Shown here in pieces: positions 22,969-35,271 of a DNA stretch of 64,000 nucleotides (position 1 is its first letter; each line of letters starts with the position of its first letter). This DNA is from Ustulina deusta. Taxonomy: Eukaryota; Ascomycota; Sordariomycetes; Xylariales; Xylariaceae. The stretch spans positions 62,001 through 126,000 of the forward strand of contig JAJNNX010000042.1 in assembly GCA_023159155.1 (NCBI GenBank). Reading direction: 5' to 3'. Both the position numbers and the translations under genes were made by a program. The notes beneath the pieces were generated by a model. That model did no database searches. It was not told where the DNA came from and saw only the letters and a program-made list of their open reading frames with translations.

Positions 22969-24591
22969 ATGGCGACTCCGGGGATCCTCTATGTGACTAT
23001 GCAACCCCAGCCGGGGCTGCCGCTCGAGCAATTTCATGAATGGTACAACAATGAGCATGGTCCGACCCGGCTGAAACTGCCGCACATCTTCACCAACGGT
23101 CTTCGGTACCGGGCTGCCGACGACAAGGAACCAACCTTCCTCGCCGCTTACGAGGTGACGTCAATTCCCCATCTGGAGACCGAGACTTACACGTCTCTCC
23201 GAGACAAGAGATCTCTGCGAGAGGCTGAGACCATTGGTCAAGTCGAAGTGAAGCGGTACTTCTGGGATCGGGTGCTAATCAAGCAATCCCCGCTGTTCAC
23301 TCCTATCGAACAGTTGACCGACGAGGAGGCCGAGGGTCTCACTTTGGTGGCCGTCCAAATAACACCTAAAGAACCGGCGGACTCGGCAGAAAAGATACAG
23401 AGTTGGTACGGCGAGGAGCATATGGAGATGCTGTCCAAAGTGCCGGGCTGGTTGCGATCACGGGTCTTCAAGATATCGAGTCTAGAGAAAGGCGAACCGC
23501 CCAGGTTCATGGGTCTGCACGACTATGCGAAGAGCAATGGAATCGGAGGCCCAGAGTATCAGGCCGTCATCTCGACGCCCCGAACCAAAGAGGTTTATGC
23601 AAAGTATGGCACAATGGCTTCACGGAGGGTGTACTCTCTCTTCTATGTCTTCGGCGCAGCATCGCGAGATCTGCAGAATTTATCCCTGCTCCCACCTGCT
23701 ACATCTGCGTTTAAGTCACCGGACGGCAAGACATCCACTACGAACAACCCCTCGCCTGTTATCGAGTCCTACGTCACAACTCCCGATGGGCTCGCCATCC
23801 CCTACAGATTAGAAGGAAATCCAGATCCGAAGGCACCGACTGTCGCATTCTGCAACTCCCTGCTTACGTCCTTGCACATGTGGGACCGATTCATCGACAT
23901 CTTCAAGGCCAAGCGTCCACAGTACCGCATCCTCCGATATGACTTCCGCGGACGACACTCAATACCTTCTCCACCTCAGCCTCCAACGCTGGACACGCTA
24001 GCCGACGACATCAGCCACCTGTTGGCCGCGCTGCGCATCCCCAAGCTGGACACTCTCATCGGCGTCTCCATGGGCGGCGCCACAACGCTCAAGTTCGCTC
24101 TTAAATACCCCGAGAAGCTAGGAAAGTTCGTCGCCTGTGACTTTAACGCAGCCTCGAGCCCCGCCAACACGGCCGCCTGGAAAGAGCGCATAGGCGTCGC
24201 CGAAACGCCCCTCGAGGACGGCTCCGCGGGCATCGAGAAGCTCGCCGGGCAGACGGTGGAGAGATGGTTCCACCCCGCCACAATGCAGAAGCAGGACACG
24301 GTGGCGTGGATCCAGGACATGGTTTCCAGCAACGACATCGAAGGTTTCCGGTACGGGTGCCAGGCGCTCTGGGACTACGACATGAAGGCACAGATGAAGG
24401 GATGCACCGTTCCTGGGCTGTTCGTGGCCGGCGAGGGCGACGCGAAGGGCGCCTTGGTACAGGCCATGGATGGCTTCAGGGGACAGCTGGGACAGCAGGG
24501 GGCGGATCTCGCTATTGTGCCCGAGACGGGCCATTTGCCCATGTGTGAGGATCCCGAGGCCTTCTGGGCTGCGGTTGAGAGTTCTTTGTGA
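22969..24591 (+). CDS. EthD-like dimeric-barrel plus alpha/beta-hydrolase fusion
   Basis: Intronless, 540 residues. Residues 1-230 hold two ferredoxin-like EthD/DABB-type units: GILYVTMQPQPG...FHEWYNNEHGPTR at the start, and AVQITPKEPADSAEKIQSWYGEEH at about 125-155. Residues 265-540 are an alpha/beta hydrolase of the 3-oxoadipate enol-lactonase type. The nucleophile is in GVSMGG (Ser about 367), the acid probably Asp about 491 (AGEGD), and the histidine about 522 (ETGHLPMCEDPEAFW). YDFRGRHSIPSP fits the oxyanion/lid region. No signal peptide, so cytosolic. The hydrolase fold suggests ester or lactone cleavage in aromatic or xenobiotic breakdown; the substrate is unknown. Start ATG 22969 is the first in frame. 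All catalytic residues are present, and the gene looks intact. Confidence 0.88.
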   Translation: MATPGILYVTMQPQPGLPLEQFHEWYNNEHGPTRLKLPHIFTNGLRYRAADDKEPTFLAAYEVTSIPHLETETYTSLRDKRSLREAETIGQVEVKRYFWDRVLIKQSPLFTPIEQLTDEEAEGLTLVAVQITPKEPADSAEKIQSWYGEEHMEMLSKVPGWLRSRVFKISSLEKGEPPRFMGLHDYAKSNGIGGPEYQAVISTPRTKEVYAKYGTMASRRVYSLFYVFGAASRDLQNLSLLPPATSAFKSPDGKTSTTNNPSPVIESYVTTPDGLAIPYRLEGNPDPKAPTVAFCNSLLTSLHMWDRFIDIFKAKRPQYRILRYDFRGRHSIPSPPQPPTLDTLADDISHLLAALRIPKLDTLIGVSMGGATTLKFALKYPEKLGKFVACDFNAASSPANTAAWKERIGVAETPLEDGSAGIEKLAGQTVERWFHPATMQKQDTVAWIQDMVSSNDIEGFRYGCQALWDYDMKAQMKGCTVPGLFVAGEGDAKGALVQAMDGFRGQLGQQGADLAIVPETGHLPMCEDPEAFWAAVESSL

Positions 24592-25015
24592 AAGCACGCC
24601 ACGTTGAGGACTGTGATCTGTAGAGACGAAGGCTATCGAGGTAGAAAGATTTTCCGAAATATGCTCTGGTATCCATCCGCCTGGCGCAGGGGTGAAATGA
24701 AGCGAAACCTAGTAGACGATGTTAATGTGTATGGGCTATGGGGTATTTACACTTCTAGTTCATTATACTCATCCTACAAGATACATGATTAGCCTATTTA
24801 GGAGAAATTAAGCTCATACGTCTGCTCTCCTTTTCTTTCTTGACCTTACTTCTTTGATCTTTTCTAGAATTATTCTTAACTTGCCGCTAGGTTTTCTACT
24901 ACAGTACCTCGTAATGCAGCAAACCTCCTGTGGGCGTCTCTTCTACCGCATCAATATTCCACCTTGCTATACAACACTCTGGCCAAGTTAACCCCGTGTT
25001 TGCTTTAACATTAGC
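24592..25015. other. Intergenic, no supported gene
   Basis: Shared 3' region between the convergent EthD/hydrolase gene and the HET pseudogene. AT-rich; no coding frame recognised. Confidence 0.45.
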
Positions 25016-27429
25016 CTAGGCGACTTTGCATAGGCTCCTACCCAACCTTAGCACTATGACTTCATCCTCCTCCCCTTTAGTTCCAGGTTGCCCGCGGTTA
25101 CGATATCGGGTTCCCCATATAATTATTCCGGTGCCCTCGATATGATGTGTCCCGCTACCAGTGTCTGAGGCCCATACTAGAATTCTACCACCTAGTGAAT
25201 CTGTATCATTGGCAGCCGCTAACATATACACCCTCCCTAGTGTACTGGCAGACCCCTGGAAACTCACAGACGCATCAGAGGTACCGTTGTCCATCCTTAT
25301 GTTGACAGTGTTGTGATCATGCTGCCACTTTGAACACTTCACTCTATCCTCCATATCCATCTCCACCTCGACAGCCTCACAGATCAGCCTCCCGTTATCA
25401 TCCACTACAGGTCTCAGCGCGTATGTTCAGCTTCATTGCCATTCTTGGGTATCCAGCATGAATTTGGGGAAGTCCCTCCTAAGTCAGCGAGCAACACCTC
25501 GGCACCAAGGGCACCACAACGTACGGCCTCTCGATAGGCATTATCTAAGCTGGAAATTTATTTCGGCAGGAACTGTTCTGTCGACAGCGATAGTCCTAGC
25601 ACTCCGATGATTTTGTCCCGCTTTTTTGCGTATTTCCTGTTATGTGTGCGGTTGAGTAACTGCTTAAGAGGCATCTTAATGCTGGAAATATCGGGTGCCC
25701 AGTTGTGACGGCTGCAGGCCGCCTAACCTCGTATAAAGGGGGTTCTGTAGTTCGCTGACATGCCGTAATCCAATATACTATTTTTGTAACAGTAGAAGGG
25801 CGGCAGCCCAACCTTACATCTCGTAGGGTGCTTCAGTTCTGCTGCGTGTGCTATGAAGTCTAGCTAGCATGCATTTAACCTGGTGTTGGTTTCCGAGTTA
25901 ACAATTTGCGAATTTCTACTTAGATACCCTTCCTGGAAAGTCCACACTTTATCATGCCATGGGTCCTGTCTCCAAGCACTCAAGCCTTGGTAATCACTCA
26001 GATGGCCTGGGATTGCCACCAAGTGCCTACTTGGCTTGGTTAAAGGCACACCAACAACTCGGCGGGCTGGGCAGATAAGAGTGGTATGCGCCCCAGCATA
26101 GTAGCTGCCCATGCGAGATAGCTCAGTGGCCTTCTCGTCATTATCGTCTTGGTTAATGCATAGCTTATCGATCCACAAGCTCGTTGGCCCCCCTACTATG
26201 GCTGCACCATTCTGCATGGAGCATACCGTATCATTTTCGCTGAACGTAGACCACAGATGGGACACCGCAGTGTACCCATTATGTTTGTCAGACGAGCCCA
26301 CGACACGTAGCGGCTGAATTTGGACCGCCGGAGTATGCAGATTCAGCTCACCGGTAACCCAGCAATGAGGACATAGCAGCCGGGCGTGGGCGGATGATAC
26401 CAGCCTCACTGTTGACTGCATTCCACACTCTCGCAGATCAACAAAGCCTTCTCGAACAGGCAGTAGCGTGAGCATTACCTCGAACATCTCCTTCGGCATC
26501 CAGACACTAGCGCCCGAGGGCTTCACTTTTACACGAGAATCAGCAGCTTTGAAGTCGCTCATGGCCGCCACGCCGATGCTTGACGCTAATATATTTCCGA
26601 CCTCCTCGAATTCGCGGACCCATAAGTGCGAGGAACTATTGTGGGAAATGTCCCGCGCGATGAGGCCTACTGCAATGAGCAGTTCCAGAGCCTGCCCGAC
26701 TTGCCCGACGCACCGCAGAAGCATTCGACTCCGCTCGTCGTAGGTGATTGATGATATCGGAGTTTCTTCCACGGCCACAATGACCTCCGTCTTCGTCTGC
26801 GTGTATACCACACCAATAGTGAGCTCGTTGACCATTTCCCACTTCTCCACGGCATCACTGTTTTGCGAATCGGCACTATCGCTAATGAAGATGTTTATGT
26901 TCGTGGTGGCTACCACACGTTCTACGTTCTCTGCGACCCTAAGTAATCGTATTCGTGTTCTGGCTGTATCTTTATCTCCGCCTTTCCCTTTCACAGATTC
27001 CCATACGTCGACCGCTTCGTCTAGTCGTAACGCTTTCCAAGCTCTCTGGCTTTGGGCCGAGGTCAGAGCGCATTCCCGTAGCGCTTCGAGGACCGCTCTG
27101 TTGGACATGGCTGCTAGAAGCGCTTTGTACCGTTGCAGCGCATCCTCTTGGTATGTGTAAGAGGTTGACCCAGTCCAATCGGGCTCTCTCAATGTCAAAC
27201 CCAACTCTATAGCGATGTCAGTCGCATCCTTGTAACGAGGCATCGGATCACATTCGCAATCCAAGATATCCAATCTGCAGTGATGGACCTCCCAGCGGCG
27301 CCCGTTTCGGACAGCCGTTTCCCCCGTAACATAGCTAGTGAGGCGACGGATTGCTTTCCGGACTCGACTAAGAACCTTGGAATACTTCCACGTAACCCCT
27401 ACCGAATTCGCAAGCCTTCTTCTGGACAT
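25016..27429 (-). pseudogene. HET-domain gene with RIP-like stop codons and a frameshift
   Basis: From ATG 27429 the minus strand is open for 521 codons to a stop at 25864. This part contains the heterokaryon-incompatibility (HET) core: GYTAVSHLWSTF, TSLWIDKLCINQDD, ELSRMGSYYAGAH and WHDKVWTFQEGYLSR. The same frame then continues with protein-like sequence (DKIIGVLGLSLSTEQFLP, AYREAVRCGALGAEVLL) but is cut by stops at 25864-25866 (TAG), 25723-25725 (TAG) and 25558-25560 (TAA). Near 25415 the frame shifts into LRPVVDDNGRLICEAVEVEM, which runs to 25016. Each stop can arise from CAG or CAA by one C-to-T change in a CpA context. HET domains trigger cell death when unlike individuals fuse. A truncated protein retaining the HET core could still be made. 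Upstream, 27510-27640 has a protein-like frame (FLHELFFYAKANRLLAIF) that may be a lost first exon. Confidence 0.75.
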
Positions 27430-27507
27430 ATCAGCCTTGTAACAGGGCTTGCGTCCAGGCGGCTCGGCTCCGCTTGACGCGCTTGGCAGTCTTTTGTCGT
27501 GTGGCAA

Positions 27508-30500
27508 ACCCCTATTCTCCAGCCTTGCAGCAGGCGATTACCGGCTTTTCCAAATGCCACAAAAATCGCCAGTAAACGGTTGGCTTTGGCGTAAAAGAAT
27601 AATTCATGTAGAAAGATACGGGTTAGCTGCGGGTGGTGCTTGTTAGCTTCTCTTATTGCCTGAGGCGTGGAGGACCAGAGCATCATTCTCAGCTGCGAGG
27701 TTGGGTGGGTAGCGATGTGAGGGACCAGAGAATCGTCCCTCCGTCTCGCACAAGGGCTCCCATATACATATACGCTGCCGAATGCAAGTTGCGTCCTGCA
27801 TATCAACCAGCGTATGACACACCCTAGTCCTGCTGCGGTGATTATAGTGAGTTCACTAGCCTTCTGATCGGCTGGGCTTCCAAAAAAAAAATATTAGCAA
27901 AGTGAATTTCGGAAGCGTACTAACCACTGTAGACTACATACTAGATGTAGATCTATTACATGTAAACCGCCCTCGCTTCTCTTGTTAGCAGTTAGAAGAG
28001 GTATGTAGGCGTCGGTGACATCCCTGACCTAGTGTACAATCAACCAACCAACCAAATGGCTAGCCGACTGGCTAACCTAGCCAACCTTTACTGGATATAC
28101 GCAGTAGGGTATACGAAGTAGCATGGTCGACGAAATGGATCCCTATAATTGGCTAGCTACATAGCAAGGCTGGTCGTGGTGGTGGTATGGCCGTTCGTCA
28201 AGGTGGGTGGGTGTGTGTATGTGTAAAAATAGGATGGGCTAGATTTCTCCACGTTAGAAGTGGCTGGCTAAGTCTGTATGGCTAGGCCCGGATACTTACC
28301 TAGCATCCCACGATTTCCAGCGCTATCTCAACGGATCTGCTTTGGATTCCCAGTCTAGGCGGGGTCATAAGACTACGCATAAGTACGCTACAAACCTAAC
28401 AAGTTCCATCTTGCCACTGTCTTTCGAGCCAGCGAGTCTCACGAGATGATCGTTATCTTACACAAAGTTAACAACCCCGCCATCTTTCAAATCGTTGCAT
28501 AAGACCAAATCTATGAATGTGTCAGGAAATGGGGTTCCGGAGTGAATAGACAGACCTATCTGCAGTCAGGAAGCATGTAGGTAGTATTTTAGACTCGATA
28601 GAGTAGCCAATCGATTCCTGAACCTCCCAGATATCTAGGGGGGGCTACCCATATACAGAATCCCACTATATCTACTCCCATAGGGTAGGTGTGGTATATC
28701 TCCCTGACAGATTATGAACTTGAGAGTCCTCGAGTCGGTTGATGAGGCTTTAGCTACCTCACTTAGCATCAAAATATTACCCTAATCAGGCTTTGCAAAA
28801 TCGCAGTAAGGCGTACGCGAGGTAATTGTGAAGTGTTTTCATCACTAACTCCAAAAACACCGCTCGCGATAGGGTCTTCAATGTCGTCCGCGTCTCTACT
28901 GGTACGATTAAACACGGCACCGTTTGATATACTATTGCTTGGTCCAATTAGCATACAGGTTATCTCTCCAGGGAAACAGGGAGATTGGAAGAGCGCGGTG
29001 ATGGCCAAAGGTAGAGAGAACACAGCTTCTGATGTCTCAGGTCTCCGAAATGTGCCAGCGTTCGTTCGTATCTCCTCTGTCAAGATCCACGTTTTTGGGT
29101 TCCAAGCAGGCAACTATTGCGCCACCTGGGACTTGTCTGGCCGAAAGTGTAGCCAGTCGACCCCAAAATTCTCCCTTCAGTGTAGCGAGGATATGTACCC
29201 CAGTCATCTCCCGGGAGCAGATATCAGGAAAACCAACCTTGAAGATTACACCTAAATCAATGCATGCTATCGCACAGCATGGATAGGAGAGAAGCTGACA
29301 GTGACTTTCATAGTAGAAGTGAACTTGATTAATACTACTACGGTGTTTTTCTTGGAACGTGACATTCTCTGCTGTCTTTTGGCTGTCTTTTGGCTGCCTG
29401 TTCATCATGTAGCCGGGGCTGTACTTGGATGACTGCTGTGAAAAGGGGCGTAATGCTCATGCTATGATGCCCGTTTGAGGGCAGTGACACCTATCTTGGT
29501 TGGAATCCCCCAGACTTGTATACTGGATTGGGTCTGGCTTGTGACTTCTTACGACACCGACGAAAGTGAAGACTATTTAGTTGGTCCGAGCTTATTCTTA
29601 TAATCTTGCCCTCGAGCAAGGCGCTTGAGAACTTTTGCTGTTCATGTTGAGAATTCACTGACTCTTCATCTCGAGTAGAAAAGTGTAGTCGGATCTTGGA
29701 TATATGTCGATAGTGTCGGCAGCCGACTTGCCCATGAAGAGACCAGAAGTGAGGTATAAATAAGGTTCCTTATAACACTCAGCTAAAGATCGACTTCGCC
29801 CTTTCTCGATAGCCCGAGCCCGACAGTGCTTCAACGGACAGACTCTCTGTTGCACTCATCCGTTCCCATACCAGACTGCGCCGTGTCTTGGTAGAAGTCG
29901 GTTCAACTATCTGTCCGGAAGCTTGTTTTTCTTGCTCGCATTCCTGGGCGGATTTCATACGGTACAGGATGAAAGCTGGGTAGAGGGTGTGAACGAATGT
30001 GTGTATAGCATGTGTCTAGCAGGATGGTGTGTGGCGCAAATGGAGCAGGACTCGGCCTTCCAGCCGTGCTTTGCAAGGGGAGAGCGTCGGCAATTGAGAG
30101 TCTGGCGATCCGCTCTACCCGCCTATACGGTACCGAGACCGACATACATACACTTACCTAACCAACCTAGGCCACTTGGCTGACCTGTTGTGCAGCATTT
30201 ATTATACCCGTGTAATTATCACGCCCCTGACTTGCTAAGTATACTATTTCATCTCGTCACCCATAGGCACGAAAGGAATTACTAGGCTTGTTTGGAGCAA
30301 AACGATCCTTTTCGTTGTTGGAATCAAGAGCGGTTTTGCTCGCTGTCATATACTAATAATAGACTATACATAACTAGACGAAGTGATTATATTAAGACTT
30401 TTATCATTGGTGTTGGAGTAGCTCGCAGGTATATGGGTCCTCCGACTGTCGCATGGGATCCGGAGAGTGCCGAGCATGCTCAGCCACAGTTGGAGTGGTC

Positions 30501-31571
30501 TCTGCGTTTCGGATACCTGCACTACCGTAGAGAAATTGGCCAATGAATGAACTTGACTCTAGTTGCCCACGTGCTTCTGCAAGTGTATGTAACTGAGCTT
30601 CGACTTGGAAACCGGGTCCTTCGGCATCGGAATCTGGGTTGATAAGATAAATAACTGATTCTGCTGTCCACTTGCCCCCTGCCGTACGGGATAGTAACGT
30701 CATTCTGTACTACACTTACCTAAGGGAGCTTAGTAATTGGGGCTGGGGGTTAGTAACGGACGAGAGAACGGCCAATGGGTCTTCAATTAGACCGACGACG
30801 GACACAACTTCTCGCGTCATACTCAGGCAACCATGGATTGTGATAGGTACCTAGGTATGCAATACGGTGCCGTGTTGGTTAGGCATTCCCTTCGAGGAAA
30901 TCAAGAGTCGGAAGAGCGAGCCACGTCGACGGGGGAGAATTCCCACCGCCTTTTATTTTCATGCGAAGAGAAATGGAGAATGAAAGCCGAGAACGGGGAA
31001 CCGAGGCGATTCCTGCGTGTCGGCCGCCCCGAGTGGGTCGTCCCTCGGTGGCTTTTTTTTTCTTTTTTCTTTTTCTTCTTGCTTGTTTTCCTTTTAATAC
31101 TTACACCGGATAGAAACACTACGCTAGCGATCGCGCACATCCACTAGGTCGGTGTGCGTGGAACGAGAGCTACCTCGGCCGTGAAAATGAGGATGCCTAG
31201 GCAGTTGTGGTATCCGTCCTCGGTTCACCACCCATGGGCTCCAGTATTTGTGTCCTGGTCCCGTAGAATACAGCGTGATTCAATTACCTAATTAGCTCCC
31301 GGGGCTGGATTACACGCGAATTCCGACGACAACTACTCACCGGCTCCATTAACGGGGTTCAGTGTTGCTCCGCGACATGGCCAGGATGGTAGTCGATCCG
31401 TAGCGAGACGGACGGTCGGGTAGCCAAGTCGTGGTCGGGTCAGGTTTATGCGCCAAGCAAGCGTGTCTTCAGCACCGGCTAGGAAAATCATATATCATTC
31501 ATAGTCCTCGCCATCATCTCTCCTCCAGTCGAGCATTTCAATTCATTCGCGCAGCTTTCAACATCAAGACA
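27508..31571. other. 4 kb gene-poor region
   Basis: No gene is supported. Minus-strand frames at 28769-29408 (GVIFKVGFPDICSREM, LPLAITALFQSPCFPGEI) look somewhat protein-like, but they sit in two frames and match no family I know. Elsewhere stops are dense. TAGGTA-type motifs recur near 28560-28700, with a T-rich tract at 31050-31080. The last 150 bases are the leader of the P450 gene. Confidence 0.4.
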
Positions 31572-34500
31572 ATGGCGACAATAACACCCATACCCTCACC
31601 GCCAACCTTGCCCCTCCTCGGCAACGCTACACAAATCGACCCCGTGCAATCACGCCGTTCGTTTTGCGACTTTGCTGACAAGTATGGTACGTGCAGATGT
31701 GGCCATGAAGAAAGACGAAATCGAGGTGGCGGCGCGAGACAAGTTGCTGACGTGCATTGTAGGCGAGATTTATCGTCTATACTTGCCTGGCGGGAGGAGT
31801 ATAGTCTTCGCCAATAGCCACCGACTCATCAATGAACTTTGTGACGAGAAGCGCTTCGCTAAGAAGCCGAACGGAGTTCTCGAGGTCCGTGATTTTTCAC
31901 TTGAGCATGCGTTGCTCGACGCTCACGCAAAGTCTAGGAAATCAGAAATGGAGTGCACGATGGACTTTTCACTGTGAGTTTCTCCAAAGCCGCAGTCACC
32001 GTTCTTGGAAGCTAACGGCCACGTTAAGGCGCAACCAGGCGAGGAGGCTTGGGGTATTGCCCATCGTGTGTTGATGCCAGCGGTAAGTCACTAGTAGGCT
32101 CTATGTTGTTCTGTTGAAGTACTGTGCATACTAACCAGAGCCTAGTACGTCTCTTCACGTTATCGCAATGTGTTGTCAGCTCCGATATTATTTTCAGCAA
32201 CTTTCGCGGCACAACCCCAACGATGACACTCGTACTGACATTTTATAGGTTCGGACCGTTGTCAATTCGTGGCATGTTCGACGAGATGCATGACGTTGCA
32301 ACCCAGATGGCGCTGAAGTTTGCTCGCTATGGACCTAACACGCCAATTCCGGCATCCGAGGACTTCACCCGGTTGGCTCTTGATACGCTCGCTCTGTGCT
32401 CCATGGGATTCCGCTTCAATAGCTTTTATTCCAAGGAAATGCACCCCATGATCGACGCCATGGGGGGCTTTTTAGTTGAGTCTGGGAAACGGCCTAGTAG
32501 GGTATTGCCCTCTTTCTTTTACCGAGCCGAAGATGCCAAGTACTGGCAAGACATTGGCGTCTTGAGAAATACGGCTCAGGAAGTCCTTGACGCAAGAAAG
32601 AAGAATCCTGATGGCCGCAAAGACCTTTTAAATGCCATGCTCAACGGCGTTGACCCGAAGACTGGGAAGCACATGAGCGATTCGAGCATTATCGACAATC
32701 TCATTACGTTTCTTATAGCTGGCCACGAAACCACATCAGGCACACTGTCTTTTGCTTTCTACCGTCTATTGAAGAACCCAGAGTCGTATCAGAAAGTCCA
32801 GAAGGAAGTCGATGAGGTCATCGGAAAAGGTCCCATCAAAGTTGAGCATCTGTCGAAGCTGCCTTATATAACGGCTGTATGTATTTGCACATTCTAAACT
32901 AAGGAGCTTGGCTAATTAACGCTAGGTTTTACGTGAAACCCTAAGACTTGATTCACCCATCTCACTATTCGGTGTAGTCTCTCTCGAGGACCAGCTATTA
33001 GCTGGGAGGTATCCCGTAGCCAAAGACGAGCCATGTACGCTATTTCTTACCCGCGGCCATGTTGACCCAGCCGTCTGGGGTGATGATGCCCACGATTTTA
33101 AACCGGAGCGAATGCTAGACGAGCCCTTTAGCAAACTGCCCAAGAATGCTTGGAAGCCGTTCGGAAATGGAGCTCGGGCTTGCATTGGCCGACCATTCGC
33201 TATGCAAGAAGCAATTCTATCTATGGCCATGCTATTTCAGAACTTCAACTTCGTATTGCACGATCCTACTTACAACTTAGCCATCAAGCAAACCTTGACG
33301 ATCAAGCCTGACAACTTCCTCATGCGAGCCATCATTCGCGATGGCTTGTCACCGACACAATTAGAACACCGTCTGGCCGGTAGCGGTTCCTCGCAAACAT
33401 CGTCGAAGTTGCAATCCGAGCAATCATCAGCCTCAACACAAGGGGCGCAACGGATAACCGTTCTATACGGCAGCAATAGTGGCACTTGCGAATCATTGGC
33501 TCAACGAGTAGCCAGTGACGCTTCTCTTCACGGCTTTGCTGTCGATAAGGTGGACTGCTTGGACACAGCCAACGGCGCAATCCCCAAAAACCAGCCGGTG
33601 ATCATTATCACGGCATCATACGAGGGAGAGGCCCCCGACAACGCCGCTCTCTTCTGCTCCTGGTTAGCCGGTTCTAAAGATAAAGATTTGCTCAAAGGAG
33701 TGGATTACGCCGTTTTTGGTGTAGGTCATCATGACTGGGTTCAAACATTCCACCGTATCCCCAAACTTGTTGACGCCAAGCTCGAGGAGAATGGTGCTAC
33801 CCGCATCGCAGCTATAGGACTCTCCGATGCTGGATCGAACGACACATTCACAGACTTCGAAACATGGGAAGATAACGTCCTGTGGCCAGCGCTTCATCAG
33901 AAGTACGGCACCGGAGATTCAAAGGAGGTGGACGCGGGCCTAAGCGTCGAGATCACAAGCCCACGAACCTCAACTCTTCGCCAGGACGTGATGGAAGCGC
34001 TCGTAGTTGATGCTCGCAAACTGACGGCAGAGGGCGAGCCGGTCAAGAAACATGTTGAGATTGCCCTGCCTACCGGACAGACATACCGATCAGGCGACTA
34101 TCTCGCAGTCCTGCCTATCAACCCCAAAGTTGTAGTTCAGCGCGTTATGCGTCGATTCCAGCTGCCATGGGATGCCCATATCACGATTGGAAGCGCTGCA
34201 AATACGCCACTACCCACGGAGACATCTCTGCCGGCGCAGAACGTCTTTAGCGCATATGTCGAGTTGGCCCAGCCAGCAACAAAGAGGGTAAGTAAAAATG
34301 ACCTTCTCTGAGGGGAGCCATCACTGACGATGAGAAAAGAACATTCTTTCCCTATCAGAAGCCGCAAAAGACGAGGCAGACAAGGTTGCCCTGAAGAAGT
34401 ACGCGGACGAGAATTATAAAGAGGTACTGGACAAGCGAATCTCGGTGCTCGATCTCTTGGAGGAATTCCCCGCCGTCGAGCTCCCGCTCGGGCTGTTCCT

Positions 34501-35271
34501 CGCCATGCTTCCTCCCATGCGTGTGCGACAATAGTACGTCAATCTGTCAATCCCGAGACAGAAGTGAAGGGCATCTTGCTAACAGCCCATAGCTCGATAT
34601 CCTCCTCTCCACTATGGAACTCGAATCACGTCACCCTGACATTCGCGGTGCTGGAAGCGCCCTCGAAATCCGGCCACGGCACCCACGTGGGCGTCGCCTC
34701 ATCGTACTTGGACTCCCTGGAGCCGGGAGATAAGCTGCACGTCGCGGTGCGCAAGTCCCACGCCGCGTTTCACCTACCGCAGAACCCCGAGAACACGCCC
34801 GTGATCTGCATCGGCGCCGGAACCGGCATCAGTCCTTTCCGAGGCTTCATCCAGGAGCGGGCCGAGATGATCGCCGCGGGCCGCAAGCTGGCGCCCGCCA
34901 TCCTCCTGATCGGATGCCGCGCCCCGGGACGCGACGACCTGTACGCTGACGAGCTGACAGCGTGGGAGGCGGCCGGCGCCGTGACGGTCAAGCGCGCATA
35001 CAGCCGAGCAACCGACAAGTCCAACGGCGCCAAGTACGTGCAAGACCTGATCGCCGCCCACAAGGACGAGGTCGTGCCCTTGTGGGAGCAGAATGCCAAG
35101 CTGTATATCTGCGGCTCGCGCGCCATCGGCGAAGGGATCAAGACGGAGGTTGTCAAGATGGTGCTAAACGCGAAGAAGGAAAGCGGCGAGGACGACCTTA
35201 CTGAAGAGAGCGTGACGGAGTGGTGGGAGGGCTTGAGGAACGTGAGATATGCCACCGATGTGTTTGATTGA
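31572..35271 (+). CDS. CYP505-type self-sufficient P450 fused to P450 reductase
   Basis: Exons: 31572-31686, 31763-31884, 31938-31973, 32029-32082, 32249-32876, 32926-34287, 34340-34533, 34593-35271, about 1062 residues as in P450foxy/BM3 relatives. Heme domain: NGVHDGLFT, AHRVLMPA, FGPLSIRGMFDEMHD, I-helix AGHETTSGT, ExxR in RETLR, heme loop FGNGARACIGRPFA (Cys about 404). Then a flavodoxin-like FMN domain (TVLYGSNSGTCE, FGVGHHDW), an FAD/NADPH reductase domain (YRSGDYLAVLP, GTGISPFRGFIQER, YICGSRAIGEG). It probably hydroxylates fatty acids near the omega end using NADPH without a separate reductase. The flavodoxin linker is present and no membrane anchor is seen. One problem: between 32082 and 32249 the obvious splice (GTAAGT...TATAG) leaves the frame one base out, so either an unrecognised mini-exon or an inactivating indel exists there. 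All other junctions close. Confidence 0.88.

Noticed and set aside
28833..29255. 140-codon plus-strand frame
   Set aside because: Antisense to equally open minus-strand frames, with no domain on either strand.
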